Of a DNA stretch of 64,000 nt, positions 41,227-49,437 are shown piece by piece. This stretch comes from Aureispira anguillae (GTDB lineage Bacteria; Bacteroidota; Bacteroidia; Chitinophagales; Saprospiraceae). Where the stretch lies: positions 7,479,001-7,543,000 of the forward strand of contig NZ_AP026867.1 of the NCBI RefSeq assembly GCF_026000115.1, given 5' to 3'. Below the pieces are notes generated by a model. That model worked only from the letters and a program-made list of their open reading frames with translations, had not been told where the DNA came from and made no database searches. Within the stretch, counting starts at the first letter, position 1; each line of letters begins with the position of its first letter. The translations under genes and the position numbers were made by a program.

Positions 41227-42807
41227 ATGAAATTAACCATAAACGATACCTTTAATACAGAACTGCCAGCGGATAAGAATCGAAATAATGTTCCAAGGCA
41301 AGTTTATGATGCTTGTTTTTCTTATGTCGATCCCATTGCGCCTCAAAAAGCAACACTGATTCATGTTTCTGATGAAATGTTGAATGCAATAGGGTTAAAA
41401 GAAGAGGATAAGCATTCAGATGAATTCTTAGCAATCTTTTCGGGAGCAAAAAAAATGGAAGGAACAAGTCCTTATGCAATGTGTTACGGAGGGCATCAGT
41501 TTGGGCATTGGGCAGGACAGTTAGGTGATGGTAGAGCCATCAATTTAGCAGAAGTAAGGCATAATGCCCAGCAATGGGCATTACAACTTAAAGGAGCTGG
41601 CAGAACACCATATTCTCGTTCAGCCGATGGACTAGCAGTGTTGCGATCATCCGTAAGGGAGCATTTGTGTAGTGAAGCAATGCATCATTTGGGCATTCCA
41701 ACAACTCGATCTTTGTCATTGGCACTGACTGGGGATCAAGTTTGGCGAGATATGCTTTATGATGGTAATGCTGCTTACGAAAAGGGGGCGGTTGTTTGTC
41801 GGGTAGCTCCTTCCTTTATTCGTTTTGGTAATTTTCAATTATTGACCGCTAGGCAAGATATAAAGAATCTAAAGATACTTGCAGATTATACGATTCGGCA
41901 TTTTTTTCCAGAGATTAAGGAAGGAAAGGGAACAAAACAAGCCTATATTCAATTTTTTCAAGAAGTGGCTACTAAAACGCTGGATATGATTATCCATTGG
42001 CAGCGAGTAGGCTTTGTACATGGCGTAATGAATACAGACAATTTTTCTATTTTGGGACTGACAATAGATTATGGCCCTTATGGGTGGTTAGAAGGTTATG
42101 ACCACAATTGGACGCCTAATACAACCGATAAAGATTATCGACGCTATAGATTTGGCAATCAACCTGGAGTTGCGTTGTGGAATCTGGCTCAGTTGGGCAA
42201 TGCACTTTACCCATTAGTAGAAGAAACGGAACCTTTGGAAGCTATTTTACAGCAATTTAGAGTGGATTATGCAAAAAAGTATTTAAGCATGATGCTCAAT
42301 AAGTTGGGATTAGAATCTGTAGAAGAAGGAGACGAAAAACTAATCCATGATTTAACCGATTTATTGCAACAGTCAGAAGTTGATATGACGTTATTTTTCC
42401 GAAACTTTTTTTATTTTGTAAAGGATACGTCCATTACTGGGGGGATAAAAACATTGGATTTTATAATGGATGCTTTTTATAAACCTGAAGAATTGAATGA
42501 TAGCGTATTGGGATTGTGGCAGGATTGGCTGTTTAAATTTAAAATGAGATTACAAAAAGACAAAAAAACAGACCAAGAACGCCAAGTGTTTATGAATCGC
42601 ATCAACCCTAAATATGTATTGCGGAACTATATGGCACAATTAGCCATTGACCAAGCCAATTCAGGAGATTATTCCTTAATTGAAGAACTCTACCAAATGC
42701 TTAAAAAGCCTTATGAGGAGCAACCTGAATATCAACGATGGTTTGCAAAACGTCCAGAATGGGCAAGGAATAAAGTGGGGTGTTCTATGTTGTCTTGCAG
42801 TTCTTAA
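41227..42807 (+). CDS. selO: Protein adenylyltransferase SelO
   Basis: A 526-residue pseudokinase-fold enzyme of the SelO/YdiU (UPF0061) family, which transfers AMP to Ser/Thr/Tyr of target proteins and is linked to the response to oxidative stress. Motifs are GDGRAINLAEV, LKGAGRTPYSRSADGLAVLRSSVRE, HGVMNTDNFSILGLTIDYGP and a C-terminal end GCSMLSCSS with two cysteines, where other members have a CxxC/CxxU redox pair. Length and order are normal. It is flanked by CPGC thioredoxin-like genes and methionine-sulfoxide reductases, which fits the redox role. Confidence 0.96.
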   Translation: MKLTINDTFNTELPADKNRNNVPRQVYDACFSYVDPIAPQKATLIHVSDEMLNAIGLKEEDKHSDEFLAIFSGAKKMEGTSPYAMCYGGHQFGHWAGQLGDGRAINLAEVRHNAQQWALQLKGAGRTPYSRSADGLAVLRSSVREHLCSEAMHHLGIPTTRSLSLALTGDQVWRDMLYDGNAAYEKGAVVCRVAPSFIRFGNFQLLTARQDIKNLKILADYTIRHFFPEIKEGKGTKQAYIQFFQEVATKTLDMIIHWQRVGFVHGVMNTDNFSILGLTIDYGPYGWLEGYDHNWTPNTTDKDYRRYRFGNQPGVALWNLAQLGNALYPLVEETEPLEAILQQFRVDYAKKYLSMMLNKLGLESVEEGDEKLIHDLTDLLQQSEVDMTLFFRNFFYFVKDTSITGGIKTLDFIMDAFYKPEELNDSVLGLWQDWLFKFKMRLQKDKKTDQERQVFMNRINPKYVLRNYMAQLAIDQANSGDYSLIEELYQMLKKPYEEQPEYQRWFAKRPEWARNKVGCSMLSCSS

Positions 42808-42921
42808 AAAAGAAGAACGGGATGTTTTTAACAATATACCCTTAAGTTGGTTGCCTACGACGGAGAGATTAAAATTTAGCAACCACCCATTCATTTTGCC
42901 TACTTATTTGTAATAACATTT

Positions 42922-42971
42922 CTTCGTGAATTTTTTAATTTTCCTACACAAAACATAAAAAATCCACGAAG
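42922..42971. repeat. Palindrome CTTCGTG/CACGAAG upstream of the second CPGC gene
   Basis: The arms CTTCGTGAATTTTTT (42922-42936) and AAAAAATCCACGAAG (42957-42971) have one mismatch. The right end is followed by GTATTATAATAA. The architecture is as in the TACTCCGTT family but with a different end sequence. It ends 14 bp before the ATG. Confidence 0.6.
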
Positions 42972-42985
42972 TATTATAATAAAAA

Positions 42986-43471
42986 ATGATGAACAATAGA
43001 CTTAATATCAGTTTAATAGAAATTGGTGCGCCCTTGCCCGATTGGTTGCTTGAACCAATTAACGAGGGGCAAACGCTTCCTACCCCTAAAGATTACCAAG
43101 GGACACCTTTATTAATTCTTTTTTTTAGTCTTGGATGCCCAGGTTGCTTGGGTAGAGCAATTCCTTATGCTAATCGGGTGGTCTATGAAAACGGGGAACG
43201 TATCAATGTCTTGGGAATTCATACCAATTTTGAAGGAGTTGATTTTGATGCGGCTTATTTTGAAAAGGCTAAAGAGGAGTTTTATATTCGTTTTCCGATC
43301 TTTAAAGATTATAATTACGATACGACCTGTCTCAATTATGGCGCAGGAGGAACCCCCCATTGGATTTTGGTTGACGAGGAAGGGAAGGTGGTTTATTCTA
43401 TTTTTGGATCTGATCCCAACAACGGGTTACTTCGCCTAGATTTAAAAATTAGTGAACTTCTAAATACCTGA
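42986..43471 (+). CDS. Thioredoxin-fold protein with CPGC motif (second copy)
   Basis: A 161-residue redoxin. FFSLGCPGCLGRAIPYANRV holds the CxxC site, and GAGGTPHWILVDEEGKVVYSIFG gives the cis-Pro loop. No signal peptide. It is a relative of the 166-residue protein at 40627. It lies between selO and msrB and likely supplies electrons to this repair group. Confidence 0.85.
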   Translation: MMNNRLNISLIEIGAPLPDWLLEPINEGQTLPTPKDYQGTPLLILFFSLGCPGCLGRAIPYANRVVYENGERINVLGIHTNFEGVDFDAAYFEKAKEEFYIRFPIFKDYNYDTTCLNYGAGGTPHWILVDEEGKVVYSIFGSDPNNGLLRLDLKISELLNT

Positions 43472-43556
43472 TAACAACTTAACAATTAATTGTATTTCTT
43501 CATGTACTTATACCGTAAGATAGCAACTTCTTATAGTGTATGCTTATAAAAATCAT

Positions 43557-43677
43557 TACTCCGCTAGAAACCAGAACTGGCTCACGAGTGATAACGAACC
43601 GACCTCAGGGAGCTCATAAGCGATAGCGCACTAGCTACCTAGCAACGTAGTTACCACGTAGTTAAATCAGCGGAGTA
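43557..43677. repeat. Palindrome, TACTCCGCT/AGCGGAGTA ends
   Basis: The outer arms (43557-43565 with 43669-43677) enclose GGCTCACGAGTGATAACG and GCTCATAAGCGATAGCGCAC (about 43612-43631), the latter shared with the member at 46700-46970. It ends 13 bp before the msrB ATG. It may be a mobile palindromic element or an mRNA leader structure. Confidence 0.6.
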
Positions 43678-43690
43678 TTAAAAAAATATA

Positions 43691-44137
43691 ATGATGCTTA
43701 AATGGATTGATGTACTCAAACTGGCTAATAATGGAAACCCCAAACCAGATAGAAGAGTCGAAAAAACAGAAGAAGAATGGAAAGCTATTCTCAGCCCTGA
43801 AGAATTTAGAGTAACAAGGCAGAAAGGAACAGAAAGAGCACATAGTTCCGACTTGTGCAATCTTTTTGAGCCAGGAAAATATGCCTGTGTTTGTTGCGAA
43901 ACACCGTTGTTTGATAGCGAAGAAAAATTTCAAAGTGGGACAGGCTGGCCTTCATTTACACAAGCCCTTCAAGCGAATGCACTGGCTTATCACAAGGATA
44001 AAGGTTTTGGGATGTATCGAATAGAAACGGTTTGCAATACTTGTGATGCGCATCTTGGACATGTGTTTCAAGACGGTCCTCCTCCTAGTGGTTTACGTTA
44101 TTGTATCAATGCTGTTGCATTAAAAAAATTACCCTAA
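43691..44137 (+). CDS. msrB: Peptide-methionine (R)-S-oxide reductase
   Basis: A 148-residue enzyme that repairs R-methionine sulfoxide. Zinc ligands are in KYACVCCETPLFD and VCNTCDAHLGHVF. The substrate loop is GTGWPSF, and the catalytic Cys is in RYCINAVAL (about 138). Compared with free MsrB it has the usual 140-150 length. It is separated from msrA by four redox genes, unlike MsrA-MsrB fusions. The potassium-channel reading frame overlaps its 3' end. Confidence 0.95.
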   Translation: MMLKWIDVLKLANNGNPKPDRRVEKTEEEWKAILSPEEFRVTRQKGTERAHSSDLCNLFEPGKYACVCCETPLFDSEEKFQSGTGWPSFTQALQANALAYHKDKGFGMYRIETVCNTCDAHLGHVFQDGPPPSGLRYCINAVALKKLP

Positions 44138-44787
44138 ACAAAAGCAAGAAAAATGAATGCTCTGAAAAAAAAAATGAAATTTACCTGCTAAGCCTTCTTG
44201 TTCTTTTATTTGGGCAGGTTTTTATGCCGCATGGTTTTGAAGGCTTTTGGCAACATGCGATTGTTCTTCAAAATGTTTTAATAGGTCTACTTTTATTTAG
44301 AAATGCGAGAAAATGGGTCTATATCCTTGCTTTAATCTTAAGTGCGATTCTTTTGATAGAGTGTTTGTTATTTTGGTGGTTTGATGATTTGCTAATACGA
44401 TTTACAATAGGAGGGCTGTTTATGATTTATTTTCTATTGGCTTCCGTCAAGGTCTACAAAGATATTTTGATGGCTAAAGAGGTCGGCAATGAAACAATTG
44501 CAGCAGCTTTTTCAGGCTTTATTATGTTGGGCTTTATTGGGGCTTTTTTGTTTACTTTAGTAGAACTATCAACGCCCAATTCTTTTAGCAATTTAGGAGT
44601 GGGAGAAAACCGCTTTCAGAATCTCAATTATTTTAGCTTTGTCAGTTTATTAACAATTGGTTATGGCGATATTGCTCCCTTGACCCCAGTAGCAAAAAAG
44701 ATGGCTGTTTTTCTAGGTTTGGTTGGAAACTTTTACCTTACTTTTATTACAGCAATAGTTATCGGAAAATACCTAAGTGATAAATAA
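44101..44787 (+). CDS. Potassium channel-like membrane protein
   Basis: Five or six hydrophobic segments end with a pore loop and the K+ selectivity filter TIGYGD (about 185-190) between the last two helices. The protein is thus a small voltage-gated-type or two-pore-like K+ channel subunit. The frame has no ATG near its start. TTG at 44101, inside msrB, gives 228 residues with an odd cysteine-rich leader. An ATG at 44153 would give MNALKKK and then the channel frame only if the A10 run at 44165-44174 had one more A. The true start is therefore uncertain (see findings). Confidence 0.8.
   Translation: MYQCCCIKKITLNKSKKNECSEKKNEIYLLSLLVLLFGQVFMPHGFEGFWQHAIVLQNVLIGLLLFRNARKWVYILALILSAILLIECLLFWWFDDLLIRFTIGGLFMIYFLLASVKVYKDILMAKEVGNETIAAAFSGFIMLGFIGAFLFTLVELSTPNSFSNLGVGENRFQNLNYFSFVSLLTIGYGDIAPLTPVAKKMAVFLGLVGNFYLTFITAIVIGKYLSDK
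44165..44174 (+). other. A10 homopolymer run at the likely channel start
   Basis: Ten A in a row, 12 bp after the ATG at 44153. With ten the frame from that ATG stops after 12 codons (TAA); with eleven it runs into the channel. Confidence 0.7.
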
Positions 44788-45071
44788 TATTAGTTCGTTG
44801 GGAAGCTGTATTTGATGGATTATCAGTAGCTTGTTTGTTTTAAGTAAGCGAGCATAAAAAAGTATAGGTAAAAAAAGAATTATTTTTAGTGCTAATCAAA
44901 GAAAAAAGTTGAAGTCTTAGCGAGCTAAGACGAAATTTTTTGATGAAGAGTAGTGCAAAAAGATTTATTTTTTCCTGTAAATTATTGTGAACGATTACTT
45001 AAGTGTTGGTTAATTAAAGCATTCCTAATCAACGAACGATTAAACGTTTATTTTAATTAAATTCAATAATT
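44788..45071. repeat. 284-bp intergenic space with nested palindrome
   Basis: Near 44912-44929 is GTCTTAGC-GA-GCTAAGAC, flanked by ATCAAAGAAAAAAGTT and AAATTTTTTGAT, which also pair. No gene is present. Confidence 0.5.
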
Positions 45072-45377
45072 ATGAGTCTAATACAATCTCTTTTAAATTA
45101 TTTAAAGAAAAAAAACACTGCTGAGGAACAAAAGTATCCAGAAGGCTATTGTCCTAATTGTTGGGGGAGATATGAATATGGAGACCACCTCTATGAGGCC
45201 GTTCAAAAAGAAAACCTCGATATAAATACTAATGAGTCCGATGTGGGGTGGGTACAATCTTATGCCAACAAACACTTTGCGGGGATTGCCTTAAAACGAC
45301 AAGGAAATGGGGAAGAACTGATTTGCCCAAAATGCAAAACAAGCTATCAACATTCAGATGAACACACCAATTCGTAA
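45072..45377 (+). CDS. Small zinc-ribbon protein
   Basis: A 101-residue cytoplasmic protein. CPNC (residues about 27-30) and a second CPKC (about 86-89) frame a region with GDHLYEAVQKENL and GWVQSYANKHF. Two CxxC knuckles suggest one structural zinc. The family is not recognised. The downstream gene (45358) overlaps its end by 20 bp, so the two are co-translated. Confidence 0.65.
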   Translation: MSLIQSLLNYLKKKNTAEEQKYPEGYCPNCWGRYEYGDHLYEAVQKENLDINTNESDVGWVQSYANKHFAGIALKRQGNGEELICPKCKTSYQHSDEHTNS

Positions 45378-45570
45378 GGTAAATATGGAGGAATATTCGG
45401 CGGATTCTTGTCGTTATGAACTTCGTTCTGGAGGGGAGGAAGCAGCCCCCTCTTGCCCTTATGGGAATCGATATCAATGGATTGGTTTTGACCTAGAAAG
45501 AGAGGAATATGTGAGGTTCTCTAAATCGGTGTTTAAACAATTAATTCAACAAGACGAATTACAAGAATAG
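45358..45570 (+). CDS. Small hypothetical protein (70 aa)
   Basis: A 70-residue acidic protein, MNTPIRKVNMEEYSADSCRYELRS at the start, then RYQWIGFDLEREEYVRFSKSVFKQLI. A start at 45385 (M10) would avoid the overlap with the zinc-ribbon gene. No domain recognised. The end (LIQQDELQE) is followed by the start of a membrane protein gene 103 bp later. Confidence 0.5.
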   Translation: MNTPIRKVNMEEYSADSCRYELRSGGEEAAPSCPYGNRYQWIGFDLEREEYVRFSKSVFKQLIQQDELQE

Positions 45571-45672
45571 TTTCATTCTTTGATGGTCACTCTTAATCAA
45601 TAGAATAAACTGCTTAGGGGAGTAGTAGTCAAAGGATCTTCATTTTTTCAGAATAGCATCAAACTTAAAAAC

Positions 45673-46062
45673 ATGGAATGGTATCTACCGATTACAATTT
45701 TACCTGCCATCGGATTAATAATTATGTCAACAGTTACACAGACCATAGCAATTAGTGCTGAAATAAATGATTTGCTATCTAACAAGTGTAGCCCTTTTCA
45801 ACACATGGTTTCTGATATAAAAATCAAGCAATTGGGATTGCTGACTCGATCTACCGCATTGTTGTACCTCTCAGCAGGATGTTTTGTCTTATCAGGTGTA
45901 ATAGGTAGAGTATCTGAGTCGGTCCATTTTATGGAGTTGCCGAGTATCATTTTGTATGTGGGGACAATTTTTGTTTTTATTGCATTGGGTTTTCTAAATC
46001 TTTATGGATTCAGAGCGGTGAAGGTTCGAAGAATCCAGCATGAACATAACCATAACTTATAA
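45673..46062 (+). CDS. DUF2721-like membrane protein
   Basis: A 129-residue integral membrane protein with three hydrophobic segments (LPITILPAIGLIIMSTVTQTIAISAEI; LTRSTALLYLSAGCFVLSGVIG; SIILYVGTIFVFIALGFLNLYGF). The first segment followed by NDLL and a region with KIKQLGLLTRS resembles DUF2721. The function is unknown. It ends with a His-rich tail (QHEHNHNL). Confidence 0.6.
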   Translation: MEWYLPITILPAIGLIIMSTVTQTIAISAEINDLLSNKCSPFQHMVSDIKIKQLGLLTRSTALLYLSAGCFVLSGVIGRVSESVHFMELPSIILYVGTIFVFIALGFLNLYGFRAVKVRRIQHEHNHNL

Positions 46063-46073
46063 AAAAATATAGC

Positions 46074-46490
46074 CTAGCGACTCGCAATGGTGTCGTGGAC
46101 AAATTGGGTTGTTTCTGGAACATAAACGACATACCCAATTTCTTCTTTTATTTCTTCTCCCTTAATGGTGATAATATCCTTGATTTTTTTTGAGTTTAGC
46201 ACTAAGGTGTGTTGGTTATCATCAAATTTCTTTTCTAAATCGTATCGCCCACCTGCGGCAATAAATTCTAACAAACGGCTGTTGTTGGACGAAATCTTAA
46301 TGAGCATTTCAACAACAATACGAGAACCTTTAATGGTTTTGATGGTGATGTTATCGCTATCAACATTCATATTTATTTTGTCTGCATTCATTGAGGCAAA
46401 AGTCTGATGAAATTTTAGCGTAGCTTGAGCATAATTATTAGTGATACTAATTAGGCAAAAAATGAGGATATAATAAATTCGTTGTTTCAT
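46074..46490 (-). CDS. Small secreted protein, paralogue of 61806-62243
   Basis: A 138-residue exported protein with a signal peptide (MKQRIYYILIFCLISITNNYAQA). The mature part is beta-rich and ends with VYVPETTQFVHDTIASR. NSRLLEFIAAGGRYDLE is matched by KGILEYLKKSGRYQLEV in the second small secreted protein at 61806. The pattern of short strands (ITIKTIKGSRIVVEMLIKIS) resembles the start of DUF4097-like adhesin domains. The function is unknown. Confidence 0.7.
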   Translation of the reverse strand: MKQRIYYILIFCLISITNNYAQATLKFHQTFASMNADKINMNVDSDNITIKTIKGSRIVVEMLIKISSNNSRLLEFIAAGGRYDLEKKFDDNQHTLVLNSKKIKDIITIKGEEIKEEIGYVVYVPETTQFVHDTIASR

Positions 46491-46699
46491 GTTGAGGCGT
46501 CTTTCGGTTTGGGAATATATTTCAATAAACCTTATTCTATAATGGTGCCAAAAATTATTATTATAGCTAGATGATTGGTTGTAATGGCGGCAAATTGGTT
46601 TTTGTGAGAAGCCCCCAAAGGCTTATTGGAGTCTTCAAATGGATTGATTTATAGGAGGGTTTTGCGCCTAGGTTTTAAAATGACTATTTATACAAACAT

Positions 46700-46970
46700 T
46701 ACTCCGTTGAAAACCCGAACCCAGCTATGCTGGCTCATAAGCGATAGCGCATAACACCACACAGTAGCAGCGCAGCTAAACAGAGTGAGTAACAAGGCTC
46801 ACGTAGTAGCAGCGAAGCTAATCGTATTCAATTATTATATGAGTGCTACGCAGTTGATTATCAAAACGATGTGATTTTGCTGCTCAAAGTGTTAGTTGTT
46901 TGATAATCAATCGGATACAAGATGTTTTTTTGCTTTTTTGCAAAAAAAAGCAAAAAATTAACGGAGTATT
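46700..46970. repeat. Long palindromic element, TACTCCGTT family
   Basis: The outer ends TACTCCGTT (46700-46708) and AACGGAGTA (46960-46968) carry nested arms. Inside are GGCTCATAAGCGATAGCGC, GTAGCAGCG repeated, and TTGATTATCAAA / TTTGATAATCAA (46854-46865 with 46899-46910). The right end GCTTTTTTGC..AAAAAATTAACGGAGTATT matches the minimal member at 25176-25226. The element is in the 594-bp gap before the DUF6495 gene. Confidence 0.65.
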
Positions 46971-47084
46971 AACAAAAAGATGTTCAATAAAAATGAGTAT
47001 TTTTGGCTATTAATATATTTTGGCATCATGTGTTCAAGTCTAAAAGAAGACAAATTTGCCATAGAGAACCGATAAGTAGTTAAG

Positions 47085-47573
47085 ATGAGATTTAGACGAT
47101 TAACAACAGAAGAATTAGAATCTTTAGAAGAAGATTTTATCCAATTTTTAGCCTCCAACCAGATTACTGCTGATGAGTGGGTTGCCTTGAAGGAAAAGAA
47201 TGCGGAACGAGTACATGAATTAATTGAATTGTTTAGTGATATTGTATTAGAAAAAGTATTTTCTAATATAGAATGTTTGCAACATAGAACAAAAGACACC
47301 ATCCGAGTGTTTTATTGCCAAGCTGATAAAATTACCATGACTGGGCTACAAATAACAGATCCTTCTAAGGATTTGACCAACCCCGAACATCTAGCAATTT
47401 TAGCAAATCCAGAGACCTTAACGGGTAGTGTAAAGGTCTTTCAAATGGATAAAGCCTATGAAAAAGAGCGACCTGACGAGGTGTTTAGCATGATGTATAA
47501 GGATGGTTGTCAGACGGCTAGCAAATCAATGTTTGACGCTTTGGTTAAAATGTATGCCGCATCAAATCACTAA
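47085..47573 (+). CDS. DUF6495-like protein
   Basis: A 162-residue cytoplasmic protein starting MRFRRLTTEELESLEEDFIQFLASNQITADEW. The pattern M-F-x-L-T-EEL-xx-LE-xxF-xxFLAxNGITADEW followed by ELIELFSDIV and FYCxxDKI is the pattern I associate with DUF6495, common in Bacteroidota. The role is unknown. It precedes nrnA in the same direction with a 114-bp gap. Confidence 0.7.
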   Translation: MRFRRLTTEELESLEEDFIQFLASNQITADEWVALKEKNAERVHELIELFSDIVLEKVFSNIECLQHRTKDTIRVFYCQADKITMTGLQITDPSKDLTNPEHLAILANPETLTGSVKVFQMDKAYEKERPDEVFSMMYKDGCQTASKSMFDALVKMYAASNH

Positions 47574-47600
47574 AAAGTATTAATAAATTGCAATAATTTG

Positions 47601-47608
47601 TATGTTTG
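47601..47608 (+). promoter_or_regulatory. Candidate -7 box of nrnA
   Basis: TATGTTTG, 80 bp before the nrnA ATG. There is no TTG at the standard spacing, so this is a weak call. Confidence 0.3.
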
Positions 47609-47687
47609 TATACAACTATAAAACCGAGGAAAACCATTAGACAGATTTCCCCCCATCAATAAACAGATAAGAACTTTAATTCCTATT

Positions 47688-48713
47688 ATGCAAAATTTTG
47701 AACAATTAAGAGACTTATTAACAAGCCCGAAGCGGATTGTAATCACCTCTCATGCCAACCCTGATGGCGATGCTCTAGGAGCTTCTTTAGGGCTTTACCA
47801 TTACTTAAAAAAACAAGGACATCGAATTACCGTCATTATGCCAACGGAAATGCCTCAATTTCTAAATTGGATGAAGGATTTTGATAAGGTATTAGTTTAT
47901 GAAAATACCCGAATGTTTTCGGCTCAAATACTAAAAGAGGCAGAAGTGATTTTTGCTTTGGATTATAATGATTTGGGGAGAATCGAAGGAATGAGTTCCT
48001 TGGTCGGAAATAGCAATGCCTATAAGGTAATGATCGATCACCATATAGAGCCCAAAGACTTTTGTAATGCTGTTTTATCAGATGTTACAGCGAGTTCAAC
48101 ATGCCAATTGATTTATGAGTTTATAGAAATGATGGATGGTATTGATCAATTGGATGAATCCATTCTTAATGCACTATATGTTGGTATTTTAACCGATACT
48201 GGAGGGTTTCGATATGCGACTTCTGCCCGTTTGTTTCGAATTGTTGCCAATATGTTAGAAAATGGAATAGATAACAATAAATTGACAGACTTAGTTTTTA
48301 ATTCTTATACCGTTAAGAGTTTTAACTTATTGGCCTATTGTATTTCTGATTGTTTGGAATTGATGGAGGAGTATAATACGGGGATTATTACCATTTCTCA
48401 AGCCGACCATAAAAAGTATAATATACAGCGAGGGGATTTAGAAGGTGTGGTGAATTTTATTCTTAAAATAAGAAAAATGCGCTGTGCAGCGCTGATTACC
48501 GAGCGCCGTGATATTGTAAAGCTTTCTTTGCGTTCTAAAGGTGATTTTTCAGTTCAAAAAATTTGCTCAGAACATTTTAATGGAGGAGGGCATAAAAATG
48601 CTTCTGGTGGAGCCATTAAAAAGCCGTTTAAAGACGTAATTGCACAATTTAAGGAGGTGATTACACAACAATATAAGGAAGAATTAACCAAGGAATTGGT
48701 CGTGGAACTCTAG
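47688..48713 (+). CDS. nrnA: Bifunctional oligoribonuclease/pAp phosphatase
   Basis: A 341-residue DHH/DHHA1 phosphoesterase that degrades short RNA (nanoRNA) and 3'-phosphoadenosine-5'-phosphate. Metal-binding motifs are SHANPDGDALG (about 18-28), DYND, and MIDHHIEPKDF for the DHH site. GTLTDTGGFRYATS-type sequence follows, and the DHHA1 motif is FNGGGHKNASGG near the end. Length fits. The next gene follows after 15 bp. Confidence 0.95.
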   Translation: MQNFEQLRDLLTSPKRIVITSHANPDGDALGASLGLYHYLKKQGHRITVIMPTEMPQFLNWMKDFDKVLVYENTRMFSAQILKEAEVIFALDYNDLGRIEGMSSLVGNSNAYKVMIDHHIEPKDFCNAVLSDVTASSTCQLIYEFIEMMDGIDQLDESILNALYVGILTDTGGFRYATSARLFRIVANMLENGIDNNKLTDLVFNSYTVKSFNLLAYCISDCLELMEEYNTGIITISQADHKKYNIQRGDLEGVVNFILKIRKMRCAALITERRDIVKLSLRSKGDFSVQKICSEHFNGGGHKNASGGAIKKPFKDVIAQFKEVITQQYKEELTKELVVEL

Positions 48714-48728
48714 AAAATACAGGTATTA

Positions 48729-49271
48729 ATGTTCTCAATATTCAATAAAAAACAGAAAAAAAATCACCTGCTATTTGGCGAATTGGTCTACCGAAAAAAT
48801 CGAGGAGCCAATAAAAAGCAACTTCCAGGTTTTTGGGAAGGCTTGTTACAGTTGGAGGAGAAACAGCCCACTCAGCTTATCCTTTGGGGCGACAAAAAAG
48901 CAACCCCACATCCTAAGCAAGAGGCTTTGTTCAATCGAATTGTCAACAAGATGGATTATTACATTCAGCTTTCCAAAGAAGGATTGTATCAACATATTCG
49001 AGAAGAAGAAGCACAGATTGGGCATACAGATGATGCTTTGCCAATTGATTTGGACGGTCCAGATGTAACATGGACGTTAGAGCAGTTGTATTTCCAAGCT
49101 TATCCAATGAGTGAGCGTTTGCAAGAGGATTTAGAAACGGATTTGGACGGGGTAGCTTGGGGTTTTCGGTTTAAGGTGAGCGGGTTTTACAATGGAGGTG
49201 GAGCGATTACTGCGTATTCTGCTTTTGTTAATTTGAATTTGCATCCTAAATTTCCCTTTACCTACCAATAA
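48729..49271 (+). CDS. Hypothetical protein (180 aa) downstream of nrnA
   Basis: A 180-residue cytoplasmic protein starting MFSIFNKKQKKNHLLFGELVYRK, with a helix-rich middle (NRIVNKMDYYIQLSKEGLYQHIREEE) and an aromatic end (AWGFRFKVSGFYNGGGAITAYSAFVNLNLHP). No known domain recognised. The 15-bp spacing to nrnA implies co-transcription. A two-way terminator at 49346 follows. Confidence 0.65.
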   Translation: MFSIFNKKQKKNHLLFGELVYRKNRGANKKQLPGFWEGLLQLEEKQPTQLILWGDKKATPHPKQEALFNRIVNKMDYYIQLSKEGLYQHIREEEAQIGHTDDALPIDLDGPDVTWTLEQLYFQAYPMSERLQEDLETDLDGVAWGFRFKVSGFYNGGGAITAYSAFVNLNLHPKFPFTYQ

Positions 49272-49345
49272 TTGACCTTTGGTTCTGAGGAAGGTGAAAA
49301 TTTTAATAACTGGTTAGATTAACATTTATTGTTTTCTAAAAAAAT

Positions 49346-49400
49346 AGTAGTAAGTCGTATGCTTGTATCCTTTTAAATACAAAGCTTACGACTTACTACT
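49346..49400. terminator. Hairpin of the CGTAAGTCGTA family between convergent genes
   Basis: AGTAGTAAGTCGTA (49346-49359) pairs with TACGACTTACTACT (49387-49400), with largely paired inner arms. It resembles the repeat at 31769-31832 and has the same right flank (AACAAAA-TAGTAATAA). It probably stops transcription from both sides. Confidence 0.55.
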
Positions 49401-49437
49401 TAGAACAAAATAGTAATAAAGGACAGAAGAATTTAAA

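Noticed and set aside
48775-49068. 97-codon ORF in another frame of the gene after nrnA
   Set aside because: It overlaps the 48729-49271 gene, which has the better frame and the 15-bp operon spacing.
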